The notes beneath the pieces are model-generated. The model did no database searches. It saw nothing but the letters and a program-made list of their open reading frames with translations, and was not told where the DNA came from. Shown piece after piece: positions 45,301 to 56,853 of a stretch of DNA of 64,000 bases. This stretch comes from Leptospira sp. WS92.C1 (GTDB taxonomy: Bacteria; Spirochaetota; Leptospiria; Leptospirales; Leptospiraceae): the NCBI RefSeq assembly GCF_040833975.1, contig NZ_CP162131.1:293001-357000 (forward strand). The letters are read 5' to 3'. A program made the translations under genes and the position numbers. Every line of letters begins with the position of its first letter. The stretch's first letter is position 1.

Positions 45301-46037
45301 TCGTGTTCTATAAGAAATTTTCGAGTAATTGATTCAGCAGAAATCTTATTTAAAAAAACATCTTCACTTAATAAACTTTCTGCGATTCCTCCGATTGATA
45401 TTACTGCCGTTATCAAATATTTACTTTCACAGACTAAATCTTGAAAACCATCGAGAAATACTTTGCAGGAATCCCAAAATGTTTTCGGAGGTATTTCTAA
45501 ATGCCCAGGGAGCATTTTAGTAGAGTCTAAAGATTTTTGGTCTATACCATTTATAATATCGTCCGTAAGTTGTAAGATTTCTTGTAGGGCTTCCTGTGGC
45601 AAAATACCGATTTTTTGTTCGTAATAATTAACAAATGGAAAGTGAAGTAGTTCAAATTGTGTAATATAATCATGGGGGTTTAAATAATTCCCTCCATAAA
45701 GTATTTTATAGTGCTTATTATTTAAGAAATATTTAATTTCACCCCAATCTGTTTTGGGAATAAAATCTTCAATAGTCTTAAAATCTGGAAATAACCTAAT
45801 TAGTTTTCTGCAAAAATATAGAAATCTGTCGTATGAGAAATTAGGCTTCCTATCATCTTTTTCAACTTCTTTAGGTAGTGAGAGAAATATAGCGTAGGTT
45901 AATTCACTTTTGACTACAGCAGAGATGTTTGGAATCCATAAGAACAACGAGAATAAATAGTATAATATTTCTTGTCGATCATATAAAGATAAATGATCTT
46001 TAATCTTTGATTTGCTATTGTCAAACTTGCTATTCAA
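42366..46037 (-). CDS. Very large protein with C-terminal PD-(D/E)xK-like nuclease domain
   Basis: This 1,223-aa protein has no signal peptide or membrane helix. Near residue 1095 it has DIGDVDVLAVLDEKKIILNI followed directly by ECK, a PD-(D/E)xK nuclease core (Asp, Glu, Lys) of the Mrr/NERD-like kind, then RVRDKIFRSSS and a final strand with DVDFVYIEDLKS. Residues 1-1050 are mixed alpha/beta and not recognised. It starts at a TTG at 46037; no ATG is near. It lies beside XRE/ImmA genes in the island. A large body with a terminal nuclease is common in phage-defence proteins, so defence is a plausible inference. Confidence 0.65.
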   Translation of the reverse strand: MNSKFDNSKSKIKDHLSLYDRQEILYYLFSLFLWIPNISAVVKSELTYAIFLSLPKEVEKDDRKPNFSYDRFLYFCRKLIRLFPDFKTIEDFIPKTDWGEIKYFLNNKHYKILYGGNYLNPHDYITQFELLHFPFVNYYEQKIGILPQEALQEILQLTDDIINGIDQKSLDSTKMLPGHLEIPPKTFWDSCKVFLDGFQDLVCESKYLITAVISIGGIAESLLSEDVFLNKISAESITRKFLIEHDGKLFPFLPRNYIHNLFNSWGENFSSVSEIGIREIEHVVTMSFANFVDGALENVQILPFVEIEGIDGVFHFGIAQSNKLILVRIGDIFSPIEVEEEWKSINLESANFSNIKVMGCESKFGLQNKAGEFEEEENSDLDLEIIYLSVELVSLLKKITLPKSLNFHPWFSIDFIGILTSVDSLEQLFKFFEFKRKEESRIFGASLSQMDYFGAFSDSSGILVKGASKPNIVYLDPHWGVNFRYCFLKNFYEPFPNIPVLGKPYGWKVASPISSEIVTLIKKNKKTICLSTKNEFINAVLILDGDDLDIESFKILHLLGECLIYNINRYSNEIIKSNFPHLKAGVVIHLVSAAIQGGWRFVKHRNAGVEEVILEGNVNQISDLFLNLEDRSKENELLLSFLSSVVGERLLFNSIVYRKLQDDVGNAPGFKLFESKLEFDRPGNLVPVEISNYEIFYTQKVIAELCEKLGIVPNIYKGEAAKTILNTIRNSLISDLERRIQNYNYEGSIVSLIIEGEALYIKFKDLEARIVASKNQSVDYDRVEAFSRERNDFLDLHRSFRYLLSKFVSLVPIGTSVLTKEETLDLLVVSKEILHLYRISDNLHYTVLEQYEIEIGEDYILQFHLPNEILKKLSKFQDKYATERINPSNKYFKSSGVISDSQTFNNEINKAFFSDFGFSADDFLACLGILRFLPSSMNIKYDGCVRLSKNELIGHVSNTLEINSLVTLRIIEFLTLKTSEVLTILGDKKGEIKSVNDIPVWEYAKRYSRPEIRPLIEESGLLYFGTGNVYASLLIWQGCISRFYFPYTVSSSNVEKFLDKAEKLFQAHLVDVAYCIVREFTKHLTKEIDIPDLIPGANDIGDVDVLAVLDEKKIILNIECKYIRDTFSVKDTRRVRDKIFRSSSSGKNYLEKVELRHNELGLNKNEVLTHYRINLDKLSGYKIVSLFVTNNYNFWTLNPERKTDVDFVYIEDLKSYLQNMISN

Positions 46038-46052
46038 TATTTTTCTGATAAG

Positions 46053-46409
46053 TTATATTATAGGTATTCCCATTGTAGTTTCAGAATCTAAACTAAGATG
46101 ACTTACATAACCGATAAATAGCGAATCCGAAATAATGAAAGCATTGGGATATTTTTTCTTTATTTCAAAGTTCATCGCATATAATAATGATGCAAATGCA
46201 ACACTATGAGCAGTTTGCCGATGATGTGGATTATCAGCTGGCTCCAAGATATCCGGCATCATTCCCCCGACAACCCCCAAGCCCGCTCCGATGAAGAGGC
46301 GCATTATTTTTTCATTTGTAGTCAAATCTGTACGGTCTTTATCCTCGAAAGCGACTTTTAGCAACCCTGCTAAACCACCAGCAATTTGATGATTTCTTTT
46401 ATTTGCCAT
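46053..46409 (-). CDS. Membrane-bound metal-dependent hydrolase-like protein
   Basis: This 118-aa protein has the signature PDILEPADNPHHRQTAHS (about residues 52-69) with the metal-binding His/Asp residues of the YdjM/DUF457 family. Flanking hydrophobic segments are RLFIGAGLGVVGGMM and SVAFASLLYAM, and a second site HLSLDSETTMG lies near the C-terminus. It begins 16 bp before the large nuclease-like gene and follows the ImmA gene on the same strand. The role is unknown. Confidence 0.72.
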   Translation of the reverse strand: MANKRNHQIAGGLAGLLKVAFEDKDRTDLTTNEKIMRLFIGAGLGVVGGMMPDILEPADNPHHRQTAHSVAFASLLYAMNFEIKKKYPNAFIISDSLFIGYVSHLSLDSETTMGIPII

Positions 46410-46442
46410 TCACTTGCTCCTTTGAAATGAATTCCTTTAAAA

Positions 46443-47069
46443 TTAATAATTTCCCTTGTCTTTCCTTCTATTAGTCCAAGTTTTATAGACTGGAACACCA
46501 AACAACTCCTCCTCTAACTTTTTCCAAGAAACATTATCAAAGGTCCCCGGTTTTGCTAACTTAAGAAATACGGCACGCTTTGCTAAACCAGCGTAACTTA
46601 AAGTTGTATCAGTTTCCTTTTTTAAATTTACGATGTTTTCTGGGGAGCACCCATCATGCCCAATTCCTTGAGACAGAAGATCTTTAATAAACATTTCCTC
46701 CGGGTATAAAAACTCTGCAGAGAAAACTTCGGCCCCAATTTCTATTGCTTCACTTATATTTTTATTTGTACATACAAGAGATCCATATTCTTGATCGACT
46801 AAGTGATGTTTTAGTTCATGACCGAGCGTAAAAGCATATGGATCTCTTGGTAAATTCTTCTTAACTACTACGATAGGAAGTCCATCCTCCAAAAGATAAG
46901 CTCCCCTTAAATTCTTAAAATCGTGAAATAAGACAATCTCACTCACTCCTTCAGCTTTAAGCACTTGCTTTAAATCCGAAGGTAGAATACGAGAAGAAGC
47001 TAAATTATGATCTTTTCGAACCTTTATCGCTAACTTTTTTAATGATTCGTAGTATTCAGAACGACTCAT
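46443..47069 (-). CDS. ImmA/IrrE-family metallopeptidase
   Basis: This 208-aa protein has the zinc motif LGHELKHHL (His84-Glu85-x-x-His88) and the downstream third ligand in EIGAEVFSAEFLYPEEMF. The flanking sequence (IVVVKKNLPRDPYAFTLGHE) is typical of ImmA/IrrE proteases, which cleave XRE-type repressors to derepress mobile or stress genes. It begins 1 bp after the XRE gene, so the pair is a classic repressor-protease unit. The cleaved target is inferred, not shown. Confidence 0.88.
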   Translation of the reverse strand: MSRSEYYESLKKLAIKVRKDHNLASSRILPSDLKQVLKAEGVSEIVLFHDFKNLRGAYLLEDGLPIVVVKKNLPRDPYAFTLGHELKHHLVDQEYGSLVCTNKNISEAIEIGAEVFSAEFLYPEEMFIKDLLSQGIGHDGCSPENIVNLKKETDTTLSYAGLAKRAVFLKLAKPGTFDNVSWKKLEEELFGVPVYKTWTNRRKDKGNY

Positions 47070-47070
47070 G

Positions 47071-47454
47071 TTATTTATTTTTTTTCTTTTTACTTGGCTG
47101 TTTTTTTTCAGCTGTTTTATATTTCTTTTGAGCTAATCTAAACTCCGCAAATCTTCTTAACTCCTCTTTATCCTCATCATCTAAAGAATTAGCCGATCGA
47201 AAAAGGGCCTCTAATTTTACATCAGACTCATTTTTATCATCTGGCAAGAGCTCCAATATTGAAACACGAAAGAATTTAGCTAATTCATAAAGATCTTCTA
47301 TTCTAGGTTTATATTCTCCTGTCTCCCATCTCGATATAGTATTCGGGGCTTTAGATAATTTCTTAGCCAATTCAGTTTGAGAAATTCCTACCCCGGAATT
47401 ATATTCTTCTCTTAATCGTTTTATTGCTTTCGCTACATGCTCTATAATTTCCAC
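47071..47454 (-). CDS. XRE-family repressor paired with ImmA
   Basis: This 127-aa protein's helix-turn-helix (GISQTELAKKLSKAPNTISR, about residues 24-43) is followed by WETGEYKPRIEDLYELAKFF, the canonical XRE core. The C-terminus is Lys-rich (KKYKTAEKKQPSKKKKNK). A GTG start sits next to AGAGG. It is divergent from the two small genes at 47588-47980 and likely controls the 133-bp promoter region between them. Confidence 0.87.
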   Translation of the reverse strand: MEIIEHVAKAIKRLREEYNSGVGISQTELAKKLSKAPNTISRWETGEYKPRIEDLYELAKFFRVSILELLPDDKNESDVKLEALFRSANSLDDEDKEELRRFAEFRLAQKKYKTAEKKQPSKKKKNK

Positions 47455-47587
47455 CTCTTTACTATCCTACAACGGGATAAATTGTCCATCACTTTTCGTA
47501 TTTTTTTATTTGACAAATATCGACTTTTATGCATAACTTTAAAAATCCTATTTAAGGATCGCATCGTTACCAATGGAGGATTGACAG

Positions 47588-47725
47588 ATGGGAAGTTCAA
47601 AAACAGTAAAAGTACCGGGCTATGAGAGATCTAAACCAAGCACACCGGCTTATACAGGCCCAGGAAACAAGCCAGGACCGAAGCCAGTTCACGTAAACCC
47701 GCATGAGCGATCAAAGCCCAAGTAA
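47588..47725 (+). CDS. Small Pro/Lys-rich protein, 45 aa
   Basis: The short frame begins MGSSKTVKVPGYERSKPSTP and is Pro, Lys and Gly rich to the end (GPGNKPGPKPV, HERSKPK). A GGAGG lies 7 bp upstream of the ATG. It is 15 bp before the 79-aa gene and divergent from the XRE repressor. It resembles short disordered linker-like proteins; function is unknown. The strong ribosome site and spacing support a real gene. Confidence 0.6.
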   Translation: MGSSKTVKVPGYERSKPSTPAYTGPGNKPGPKPVHVNPHERSKPK

Positions 47726-47740
47726 ATAAAGGAGTAAAAA

Positions 47741-47980
47741 ATGAGACTATTACTCAACGAGAATCAGAGATCAGCTCTATACAAAGTTGATCCGAATAGC
47801 AGACCAAATGGAGGATTTCAATCACTCTTAGTTTCGTTACAAGAGAAATGTAACCCTACAACAAATGTGATTGATATAGATTCCAAAGCAAAAGAACGAA
47901 TCAGGCGATATGCTAATAATTATCGAAATGGAGGTTGGCAAAATACCTTAAAGACTATTTTTCCATCTATCCTTGAATAA
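47741..47980 (+). CDS. Small hypothetical protein, 79 aa
   Basis: The frame begins MRLLLNENQRSALYKVDPNS and contains KERIRRYANNYRNGGWQNTL. It has AAGGAG 8 bp upstream and follows the 45-aa gene by 15 bp. It is soluble and mostly helical at the C-terminus. Together with the divergent XRE/ImmA pair it forms a compact regulated module. No family is recognised. Confidence 0.65.
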   Translation: MRLLLNENQRSALYKVDPNSRPNGGFQSLLVSLQEKCNPTTNVIDIDSKAKERIRRYANNYRNGGWQNTLKTIFPSILE

Positions 47981-48004
47981 GATATGGATATCGCCTGGAC
48001 GAGA

Positions 48005-48032
48005 GCCTGGTTGTTTTTCTATACTTCCAGGC
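48005..48032 (+). terminator. Possible transcription terminator after the small-gene pair
   Basis: A 6-bp stem GCCTGG / CCAGGC with a 16-nt loop starts 24 bp after the 79-aa gene's stop. The following bases (ACTTGCCC) lack a T-run, so it is tentative. Confidence 0.35.
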
Positions 48033-48190
48033 ACTTGCCCTAATCCTCTTAAATGTAATTTAGGAAAAGACAAAGAAATAATTCCTTACTTCGTTTTCGT
48101 TATCTAAGACGTTTATAAGTATTTAATAATTTCAGATACTTGGACAGCCTTCAACCCTGATCTCATACGCTATCTTTCAATGCTTTTTAA

Positions 48191-49606
48191 TTGACATTTT
48201 CCTTAATCTATGTATATAGGGATTTGAATATAGGACCATTCGTGATTATATCCACAACATTACAAAAAATCCAAAATAATCGAATTTCGAAATTTCCTGT
48301 GGTTTCTTCAGGGAATTACACTACTTGGTCAGACTTATGCATATCTCCTCGCACCAATCCTCACCAAACACAATTTCATAATGGATTTATAATAGATCGA
48401 GACCTGAAAAAAAGGAAGAATAAACCTAAAAATAGCGGAGCTGAATTTACCCCGAAAATAGAGCAAACACCCTCCCTAATTAGACTGTTTGAAAAAAACA
48501 ATTCACCCTTCAACATCCCTTTCTATACTAAAATTACTAAAAAGATCTTAAATGAATTCTATCCAAAATATTGCCCTCACTGCGAGAACCAGATCTTAAC
48601 AAAAGAAATCTCTACCAGACCAGATGTCATTCGATGTGAAATCTGCAGATATCAGTGCTCCAGACTCAGTTATACTCCCTTAAATCATTTTAAACTTCCG
48701 TTGTGGATGTTCGGATTCGTTTTCTATGAATCACTGATCCAATATCCGAAAGTCCTTACATCATCTGAGATATCGAGAAAGCTGAAGATTAGTTACAAGG
48801 CTGCATCATTGTTAAAGAGAAGGTTTCAGTTACTTTGCTCTGATCTCTTACCGATCTACAAAGACCTCACCTTTAAAGTTTTAGAAACTCAGTTCAAGGA
48901 CTTTAAGTTAGATCCTAACTCCGATTCAGCTCTCACTCGTAAAATGGCAAGGAAACCCTATGTATGTGCTGATTCTGCCGTTCTCTACAGTGCGAGTCAG
49001 AGAGCGAACAAAGGAAGAGCTCGTTACAGAAAGACAGGTCTCACTGCTTCTATATATCTCTCAGAGAAGTTAGGAGGGAAACAAGTTGGAACACTTTTTC
49101 ATTCAATAGCGATTAAGAACGGACCAGCTTTCTTTACATCTGTTTCCAATACAAAGGCTGATACAATCGGCCCACTGTTAGTAAAGCAATTACCATTCTC
49201 CACTCCGCTTTTCACTGATGAAGGATATCCATGGCTCTTTGGAGTTTACAAGAACCATCGCTCCGTAAATCACAGTGCGAAGTCAAAAGACAATCGTTAC
49301 AGGTTAGCGAAGAACAGATGGTGCAAGGATGGAGTTCACAATCAGGTAGCGGAAGGAAATCATCGCTTAGTCAAAGCAGCTTTCTCTGCATATGGATACA
49401 TTCGTCCTGAGTTCAGTCAGTTGTATCTGGATGAGTTTAGTTTTCTAAAGAATGCAAATGTGATTGGCTTGGAAGCTCTGGGGAGTAGTGAAACAGGGGA
49501 AGATATTAGGAATTCTGATGGAGTCCACTACTCTGCCGTGGTGAGGAAGAGTGGGAAGGGATTACAAAATTCAGTCGTCTTTAAACAATTGATCCGTAAA
49601 ACGTGA
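48191..49606 (+). CDS. IS1595-like transposase at island right edge
   Basis: This 471-aa frame starts at a TTG and has an N-terminal extension of about 120 residues. A zinc ribbon follows (YCPHCENQ ... CEICRYQC, residues about 130-160), then helices and a DDE-type core: VCADSAVLYSASQ (Asp), LFTDEGYPWL (Asp), and VAEGNHRLVKAAFS (with Glu). These features fit IS1595/ISXO2-like transposases. The last 12 codons overlap the methyltransferase gene on the other strand, so the frame probably reads beyond the original element. No clear terminal inverted repeats were found. Confidence 0.6.
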   Translation: MTFSLIYVYRDLNIGPFVIISTTLQKIQNNRISKFPVVSSGNYTTWSDLCISPRTNPHQTQFHNGFIIDRDLKKRKNKPKNSGAEFTPKIEQTPSLIRLFEKNNSPFNIPFYTKITKKILNEFYPKYCPHCENQILTKEISTRPDVIRCEICRYQCSRLSYTPLNHFKLPLWMFGFVFYESLIQYPKVLTSSEISRKLKISYKAASLLKRRFQLLCSDLLPIYKDLTFKVLETQFKDFKLDPNSDSALTRKMARKPYVCADSAVLYSASQRANKGRARYRKTGLTASIYLSEKLGGKQVGTLFHSIAIKNGPAFFTSVSNTKADTIGPLLVKQLPFSTPLFTDEGYPWLFGVYKNHRSVNHSAKSKDNRYRLAKNRWCKDGVHNQVAEGNHRLVKAAFSAYGYIRPEFSQLYLDEFSFLKNANVIGLEALGSSETGEDIRNSDGVHYSAVVRKSGKGLQNSVVFKQLIRKT

Positions 49607-50365
49607 ATCCGCAACGAGGCGGCTTTCTAAAAGATTGAAACCAACTCTTCTAAAGTAGGGCTCTATCATTTTCATATATTGTTTTTTGGTTCGAACAAAG
49701 GCATACGGATCTTCAAAGTGGATTTCTTTTTTCATCCGAATATAATCGTCTTTGGTGGGAACGGAAAAATAGAGATACTTTACGATCTTATGTAGTTTTT
49801 CAAAGACAGGTTTAAGATCGCCTTGGATGTATTGAACCACCGAGTTACAGATTCCAAGATCGAAAGGCAAATGGATAAAATAGGATAGGTCCAGATCTTG
49901 AACCGTAGTGTTTAACACGGAAATGTTCCAAGCACGGATCCATTTTTGGGCGAGGAGTTCGTCGAGCATCTGTTCGGAAGGATCGATGGCGAGAACTCTT
50001 CCGGGTTTGAAAATTTTCACCGTCTCTTTGAGAAGGATTCCTTTTCCAAATCCGAAATCGGCAACCGAGTTCACTTTGATTTCCATCAGATTAAAGATCG
50101 ATTTCGCATAACGCGCATGTTCTTTTGCATTGAAGGTCGCATCTACGTCCGTTCCGGATCCGTAGATATCTCTCCAATACTCGACTTCGAACGGAAGTCC
50201 GTTTGCTCCAAGTGCAAGCTCTTCTTCCGTAGGATTTACATTCTTACGATTGATTCCAAAATTTAGCTTTTCTTTATATTGAGATAAAGAGGCTACAATT
50301 TTTTGATTCTTGGGAATCGGACTTTTATTTTTTGAATTTGTCTTTTTTTTCCAAATGGATTTCAA
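49571..50365 (-). CDS. SAM-dependent methyltransferase (class I)
   Basis: This 264-aa protein has motif I VADFGFGKGILLKETVKIF (residues about 98-116), then VLAIDPSEQMLDELL with the acidic residue of motif II, and DLGICNSVVQYIQGD for motif IV/post. The fold is a Rossmann-type methyltransferase. The TTG start overlaps the previous gene's stop. It is the first clearly core-like gene after the island; its 3' end overlaps the IS1595-like gene. Substrate is unknown. Confidence 0.75.
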   Translation of the reverse strand: MKSIWKKKTNSKNKSPIPKNQKIVASLSQYKEKLNFGINRKNVNPTEEELALGANGLPFEVEYWRDIYGSGTDVDATFNAKEHARYAKSIFNLMEIKVNSVADFGFGKGILLKETVKIFKPGRVLAIDPSEQMLDELLAQKWIRAWNISVLNTTVQDLDLSYFIHLPFDLGICNSVVQYIQGDLKPVFEKLHKIVKYLYFSVPTKDDYIRMKKEIHFEDPYAFVRTKKQYMKMIEPYFRRVGFNLLESRLVADSRFTDQLFKDD

Positions 50366-51702
50366 GGGTTCTGTTCCGGACTCAACGCTGAGGAAGAAAG
50401 AATTCCTGTTAGAAAACGATTGAGCCCCTTTTCTCCATTCTTAGAGTGAAGTTGAGACTTTGCCCTTTCCACCTGGATCTTGATCTGAGTATTTTCTTTT
50501 TCCCCGGTGATCATCTTTGCGAGTAAACCGGTGATTAAGATTTGTTCTCCGGATAAAAACACAAACTGAGGGCTTTTGAATTTATAACGTTTGAGCATTT
50601 CGCGTTTGTCCGCGAGCCAGACTTCTTCGAGAAAAAGATAATCACGACTCTTCCATTCTTTCGGCTGGATGAAAATCAATCTTTGTTTGGAATGGAAATA
50701 TACGTAAGACGAAACCGCGGGACTCGCGTATATTTTCTCTTCGGTTTGGATGACGTCCCGGTTTTTCAAATTGACGAGATCTTTTACAAACGCATTCAGT
50801 TTGACGGCGTTGATTCCGATTGTCGGTTTTACGGAAAAATAGGCCGCAATCAAGATTCCGATGATAAGAATCGCACTTGCAGTAATCGTATTGAGTTCCT
50901 TTTCGGACTTTAATAGAAAACTTCCGATGTATAAGATCAGAAAAAGAGGCCCGAGGTTGATCAGATAATTCCAAACCAGTTTATAAAAACTTTCAAACGA
51001 ATTGCCCCCGTAAAAATCGGTGCTTACCAAAATCGTCAAGAGCCCCAAAAAGATTCCCATATAAATCAATAAAATGAGCTGCGGAATGTTTCTCCGTTTA
51101 AAAAAAACGGATTGGTGTTTTTTTCTTTCCCGGATTCCGATCGTTCCCGCTTTGATCACGAACAAGGTCATCCCGATCAAAAAAACGGAAAAATGCGAAA
51201 AGAAACTCGCGAGGATACAAAAGGCGAATAGGAATATGTCGCTCAACGTCTCCATTCTAAACGCGAGAAAAAGAATCAGAAGAAATACGAGACTGAACAA
51301 TTCGGGAAAAAAATACAAAGGCATAAAAAAGGTCAACGGAGTGATCGCGGAAAGATATCCCAAAAGATAATGGTTCGGTTTCCATTTTTCTCGCTGAAGA
51401 ATCAATCCGATCAAATGAATACAAACTGAAAAAATAAATGCGGATAAAGAATAGAATGCAGTGGTATAGTTGAGACCTGTGACCGACTTCCAAATATCCA
51501 AGATGAGAAACGGAAGCGGAGCCTGGTCCGAGAAAAATTTTCCTTCTTCCGTGAGGGAACGAAGATTGGCGAGAACGGACATCGCCTCCGGGTTTAAGGG
51601 TTCCCCAAACCAGTTATAGAGCAGGCAAAGGACGATGGTAAGACCGATCGTCGAGAGAAAGAGGAAGATTGGGTTGGCTTTGTTGCTTCTTTCTAAGTCC
51701 AT
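50362..51702 (-). CDS. Multi-spanning membrane protein, glycosyltransferase-like topology
   Basis: This 446-aa protein has about nine hydrophobic helices (for example LFLSTIGLTIVLCLLY, AFYSLSAFIFSVCIHLIG, LFLIGMTLFVI) with a periplasmic-loop segment NLRSLTEEGKFFSDQAPLPF near residue 55. The layout resembles PMT/GT-C mannosyltransferase-type proteins, but the catalytic motif is not clear. Its stop overlaps the methyltransferase start, forming a two-gene operon. It is divergent from meaA across about 110 bp. Confidence 0.6.
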   Translation of the reverse strand: MDLERSNKANPIFLFLSTIGLTIVLCLLYNWFGEPLNPEAMSVLANLRSLTEEGKFFSDQAPLPFLILDIWKSVTGLNYTTAFYSLSAFIFSVCIHLIGLILQREKWKPNHYLLGYLSAITPLTFFMPLYFFPELFSLVFLLILFLAFRMETLSDIFLFAFCILASFFSHFSVFLIGMTLFVIKAGTIGIRERKKHQSVFFKRRNIPQLILLIYMGIFLGLLTILVSTDFYGGNSFESFYKLVWNYLINLGPLFLILYIGSFLLKSEKELNTITASAILIIGILIAAYFSVKPTIGINAVKLNAFVKDLVNLKNRDVIQTEEKIYASPAVSSYVYFHSKQRLIFIQPKEWKSRDYLFLEEVWLADKREMLKRYKFKSPQFVFLSGEQILITGLLAKMITGEKENTQIKIQVERAKSQLHSKNGEKGLNRFLTGILSSSALSPEQNP

Positions 51703-51751
51703 TGAGGGTCCGTAGGGTTTTTGCGGAAATCAGAGCAAGGATAAAAATTGA

Positions 51752-51784
<33 letters not shown>

Positions 51785-51812
51785 ATGAGAACCTCGAATC
51801 GGGAAAGAATTC

Positions 51813-53825
<2,013 letters not shown>

Positions 53826-53845
53826 CGCGTCTTTTTGGGAACGTC

Positions 53846-54796
<951 letters not shown>

Positions 54797-54980
54797 TTCT
54801 GATCCGTCCTTAAGTAAAACCTTATTTGCTTAAACAGCGCATTTTTCGAAGGAAAAATGTTAATCGCCTCAGAGTTTATCGTTGCATAGCAACATTCCAG
54901 ACAAAGAATTTTATCTCGATTCTTTCCTTTATCAATAGAAATCGGATGGATTTTGGAAACTGTTCGAGTCGAATCCTCTC

Positions 54981-56777
54981 ATGTCTCAGAAAATCCCATT
55001 CTACATTTTTTTTATCTTATCTTTTTGTTTGAACACGATTCTGTTCGCCGATTCCGCTTACCCGGAATTGGTTTGGGAGAAAGTTGAAAGCGAGGATTAT
55101 CCGCAGCTCGTTCTCCCCGCTCCCGGGGAACAAGTTCGGACCTTTCAAGGCGCTTTGATCGCGGGCAATTGGTTGTTATGGCCCGCGATTCTTCCAGGCG
55201 AATCTGAAAAGGAAAGCCACGGGATTCTTCTTAGAAACTTAAAAGACGGTTCCGCAAAACGTCTCGATCTAAAAGAACCCGTTCGCGGTTTAGCGTGGGA
55301 TCGAGAGAAGAATCTAATTTATGCGAGATTGAAAAAAGAGATCGTGGTGATTGAAAACGGTTCCTTTGAGATCCAAAGACGATTCCCTTTTGTAAATACA
55401 GGGTCAGGATGGACGTCTATCGGCGTTTTTCAGGAAAAGTTATATTCGATCCAGGGAAATACATTCAGTTTTTATGATTTAGAAAATGGAGTCGAAATCG
55501 AATCGAAGATACTGCCGATTGCCAAGGTATCACAGTCGTATGCCTGTTCTGATAAGGAAATTTTTTTTTGGTATACCGAAGGGGATAAAAATCTACATTC
55601 TTACAATCCACTCTTAAATACGATCAAGGATCATTTCGGGGTCAGGATCGATTCTAAACTTGCCCCGAAGTTGGCTTGTAGAACGGGCGGCTTTGCGGTC
55701 TTAGATCCGGAAAAAGGAATTTTTAAGAATCTAGTCCGGATCGGTGATCAATTTTATCTAACATCCAAAGAGAATCAAATTCTGAAAGGGAATCTGAGTT
55801 ACCGTTTTTCTCCGCAAAGAGATAAGATTCAATACACGTTATCCGTAACTGCAAAGGAAAAAGACAGCCCCGAATCGGAGATCGCGGTCGCGATTCCGCC
55901 CAAAGAAACCGCGTATCAAGTTCTGACCGATGAGTCCGTTTTTAATGACGGAAGTTTTAAAGAGGATCAACAAAACAATCGGACCTTGTTCGTAAAAGTT
56001 CCGGCCTTGTCATCGGGACAAACATGGACTCAAACCGTTTATTCAGCGAAACTGACGAGATACAATTTGGATTCGGGTCTTTCAAACTTTCAAACTTCTT
56101 GGGAAGACTGGAAAGTTCCGGGAAAATGGAAACAATTCTTAGAAGACAACTCCGTTTATAAAATCCAAGATCCGAGTATCGTTTCCCTTCGAGATCAGTT
56201 GCGTTCCGAATCCGGATCCGTCGAAGGTTATATTCGCAATGTTTATAAATATATCACAAAGAATATGGTCTATAAACAAGACGGAAAGTTCGACGACGCG
56301 CCGGTTGTTTTAAAAAATGGCCACGGCTCGTGCACCGAACACAGCTATGCTCAGATCGCACTTTTGAGAAGCGCTGGAATTCCCGCGAGGCTTGTTTGGA
56401 ATTGGCTACCGGGTGCGACTAACGTTAGTTTCAATCATAAGATTGCGGAAGTATGGCATCCTTCGTTCGGCTGGATTCCGATGGAACCGCTTGCCTATCC
56501 CAGGGCAAGAGCAGGTTTGACTCACGCAAAACATATCATTTTTGCAGTTTTGAATTCCCCTTTTCATTCGATCATCAAAGGAGGAGACGTTTTGCATTCC
56601 TTTACCAAGGCTGCTGGTGGCGCGTCGAGATCCTTGAGTATCGAACTCACTCCTGAGGTCAGCGTGACTTCCAGAGAAATCGTAGAACAAGATTCTTCAT
56701 TTAAGGAATTGTATGAGAAGGCCAAAGAGATTCGAAATAAAGTGATCGATAAGGACGATGGCAGAAGTGTAGAATAA
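54981..56777 (+). CDS. Exported transglutaminase-domain protein
   Basis: This 598-aa protein has a signal peptide (FYIFFILSFCLNTILFA, cleaved near residue 23). An N-terminal propeller-like region spans about 30-330. The transglutaminase core is near 445-520: GHGSCTEHSYAQIALLRSAGIPAR (Cys), NHKIAEVWHPSFGW (His) and the final Asp/Glu position MEPL. In bacteria such domains often act as peptidases. Periplasmic location is expected. It is separated from meaB by 184 bp. Confidence 0.82.
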   Translation: MSQKIPFYIFFILSFCLNTILFADSAYPELVWEKVESEDYPQLVLPAPGEQVRTFQGALIAGNWLLWPAILPGESEKESHGILLRNLKDGSAKRLDLKEPVRGLAWDREKNLIYARLKKEIVVIENGSFEIQRRFPFVNTGSGWTSIGVFQEKLYSIQGNTFSFYDLENGVEIESKILPIAKVSQSYACSDKEIFFWYTEGDKNLHSYNPLLNTIKDHFGVRIDSKLAPKLACRTGGFAVLDPEKGIFKNLVRIGDQFYLTSKENQILKGNLSYRFSPQRDKIQYTLSVTAKEKDSPESEIAVAIPPKETAYQVLTDESVFNDGSFKEDQQNNRTLFVKVPALSSGQTWTQTVYSAKLTRYNLDSGLSNFQTSWEDWKVPGKWKQFLEDNSVYKIQDPSIVSLRDQLRSESGSVEGYIRNVYKYITKNMVYKQDGKFDDAPVVLKNGHGSCTEHSYAQIALLRSAGIPARLVWNWLPGATNVSFNHKIAEVWHPSFGWIPMEPLAYPRARAGLTHAKHIIFAVLNSPFHSIIKGGDVLHSFTKAAGGASRSLSIELTPEVSVTSREIVEQDSSFKELYEKAKEIRNKVIDKDDGRSVE

Positions 56778-56853
56778 AGAATGGCCGCAGTCCTGTCGGC
56801 CTTCGCGGGACTTTGGATTAAAGTAATTATTTTGCGACAAGGTATTTTAGATT

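Noticed and set aside
56780..56830. A terminator after the transglutaminase gene
   Set aside because: Competing stems (GGCCG/CGGCC and AGTCC/GGACT) exist but no T-run follows, so function is not supported.
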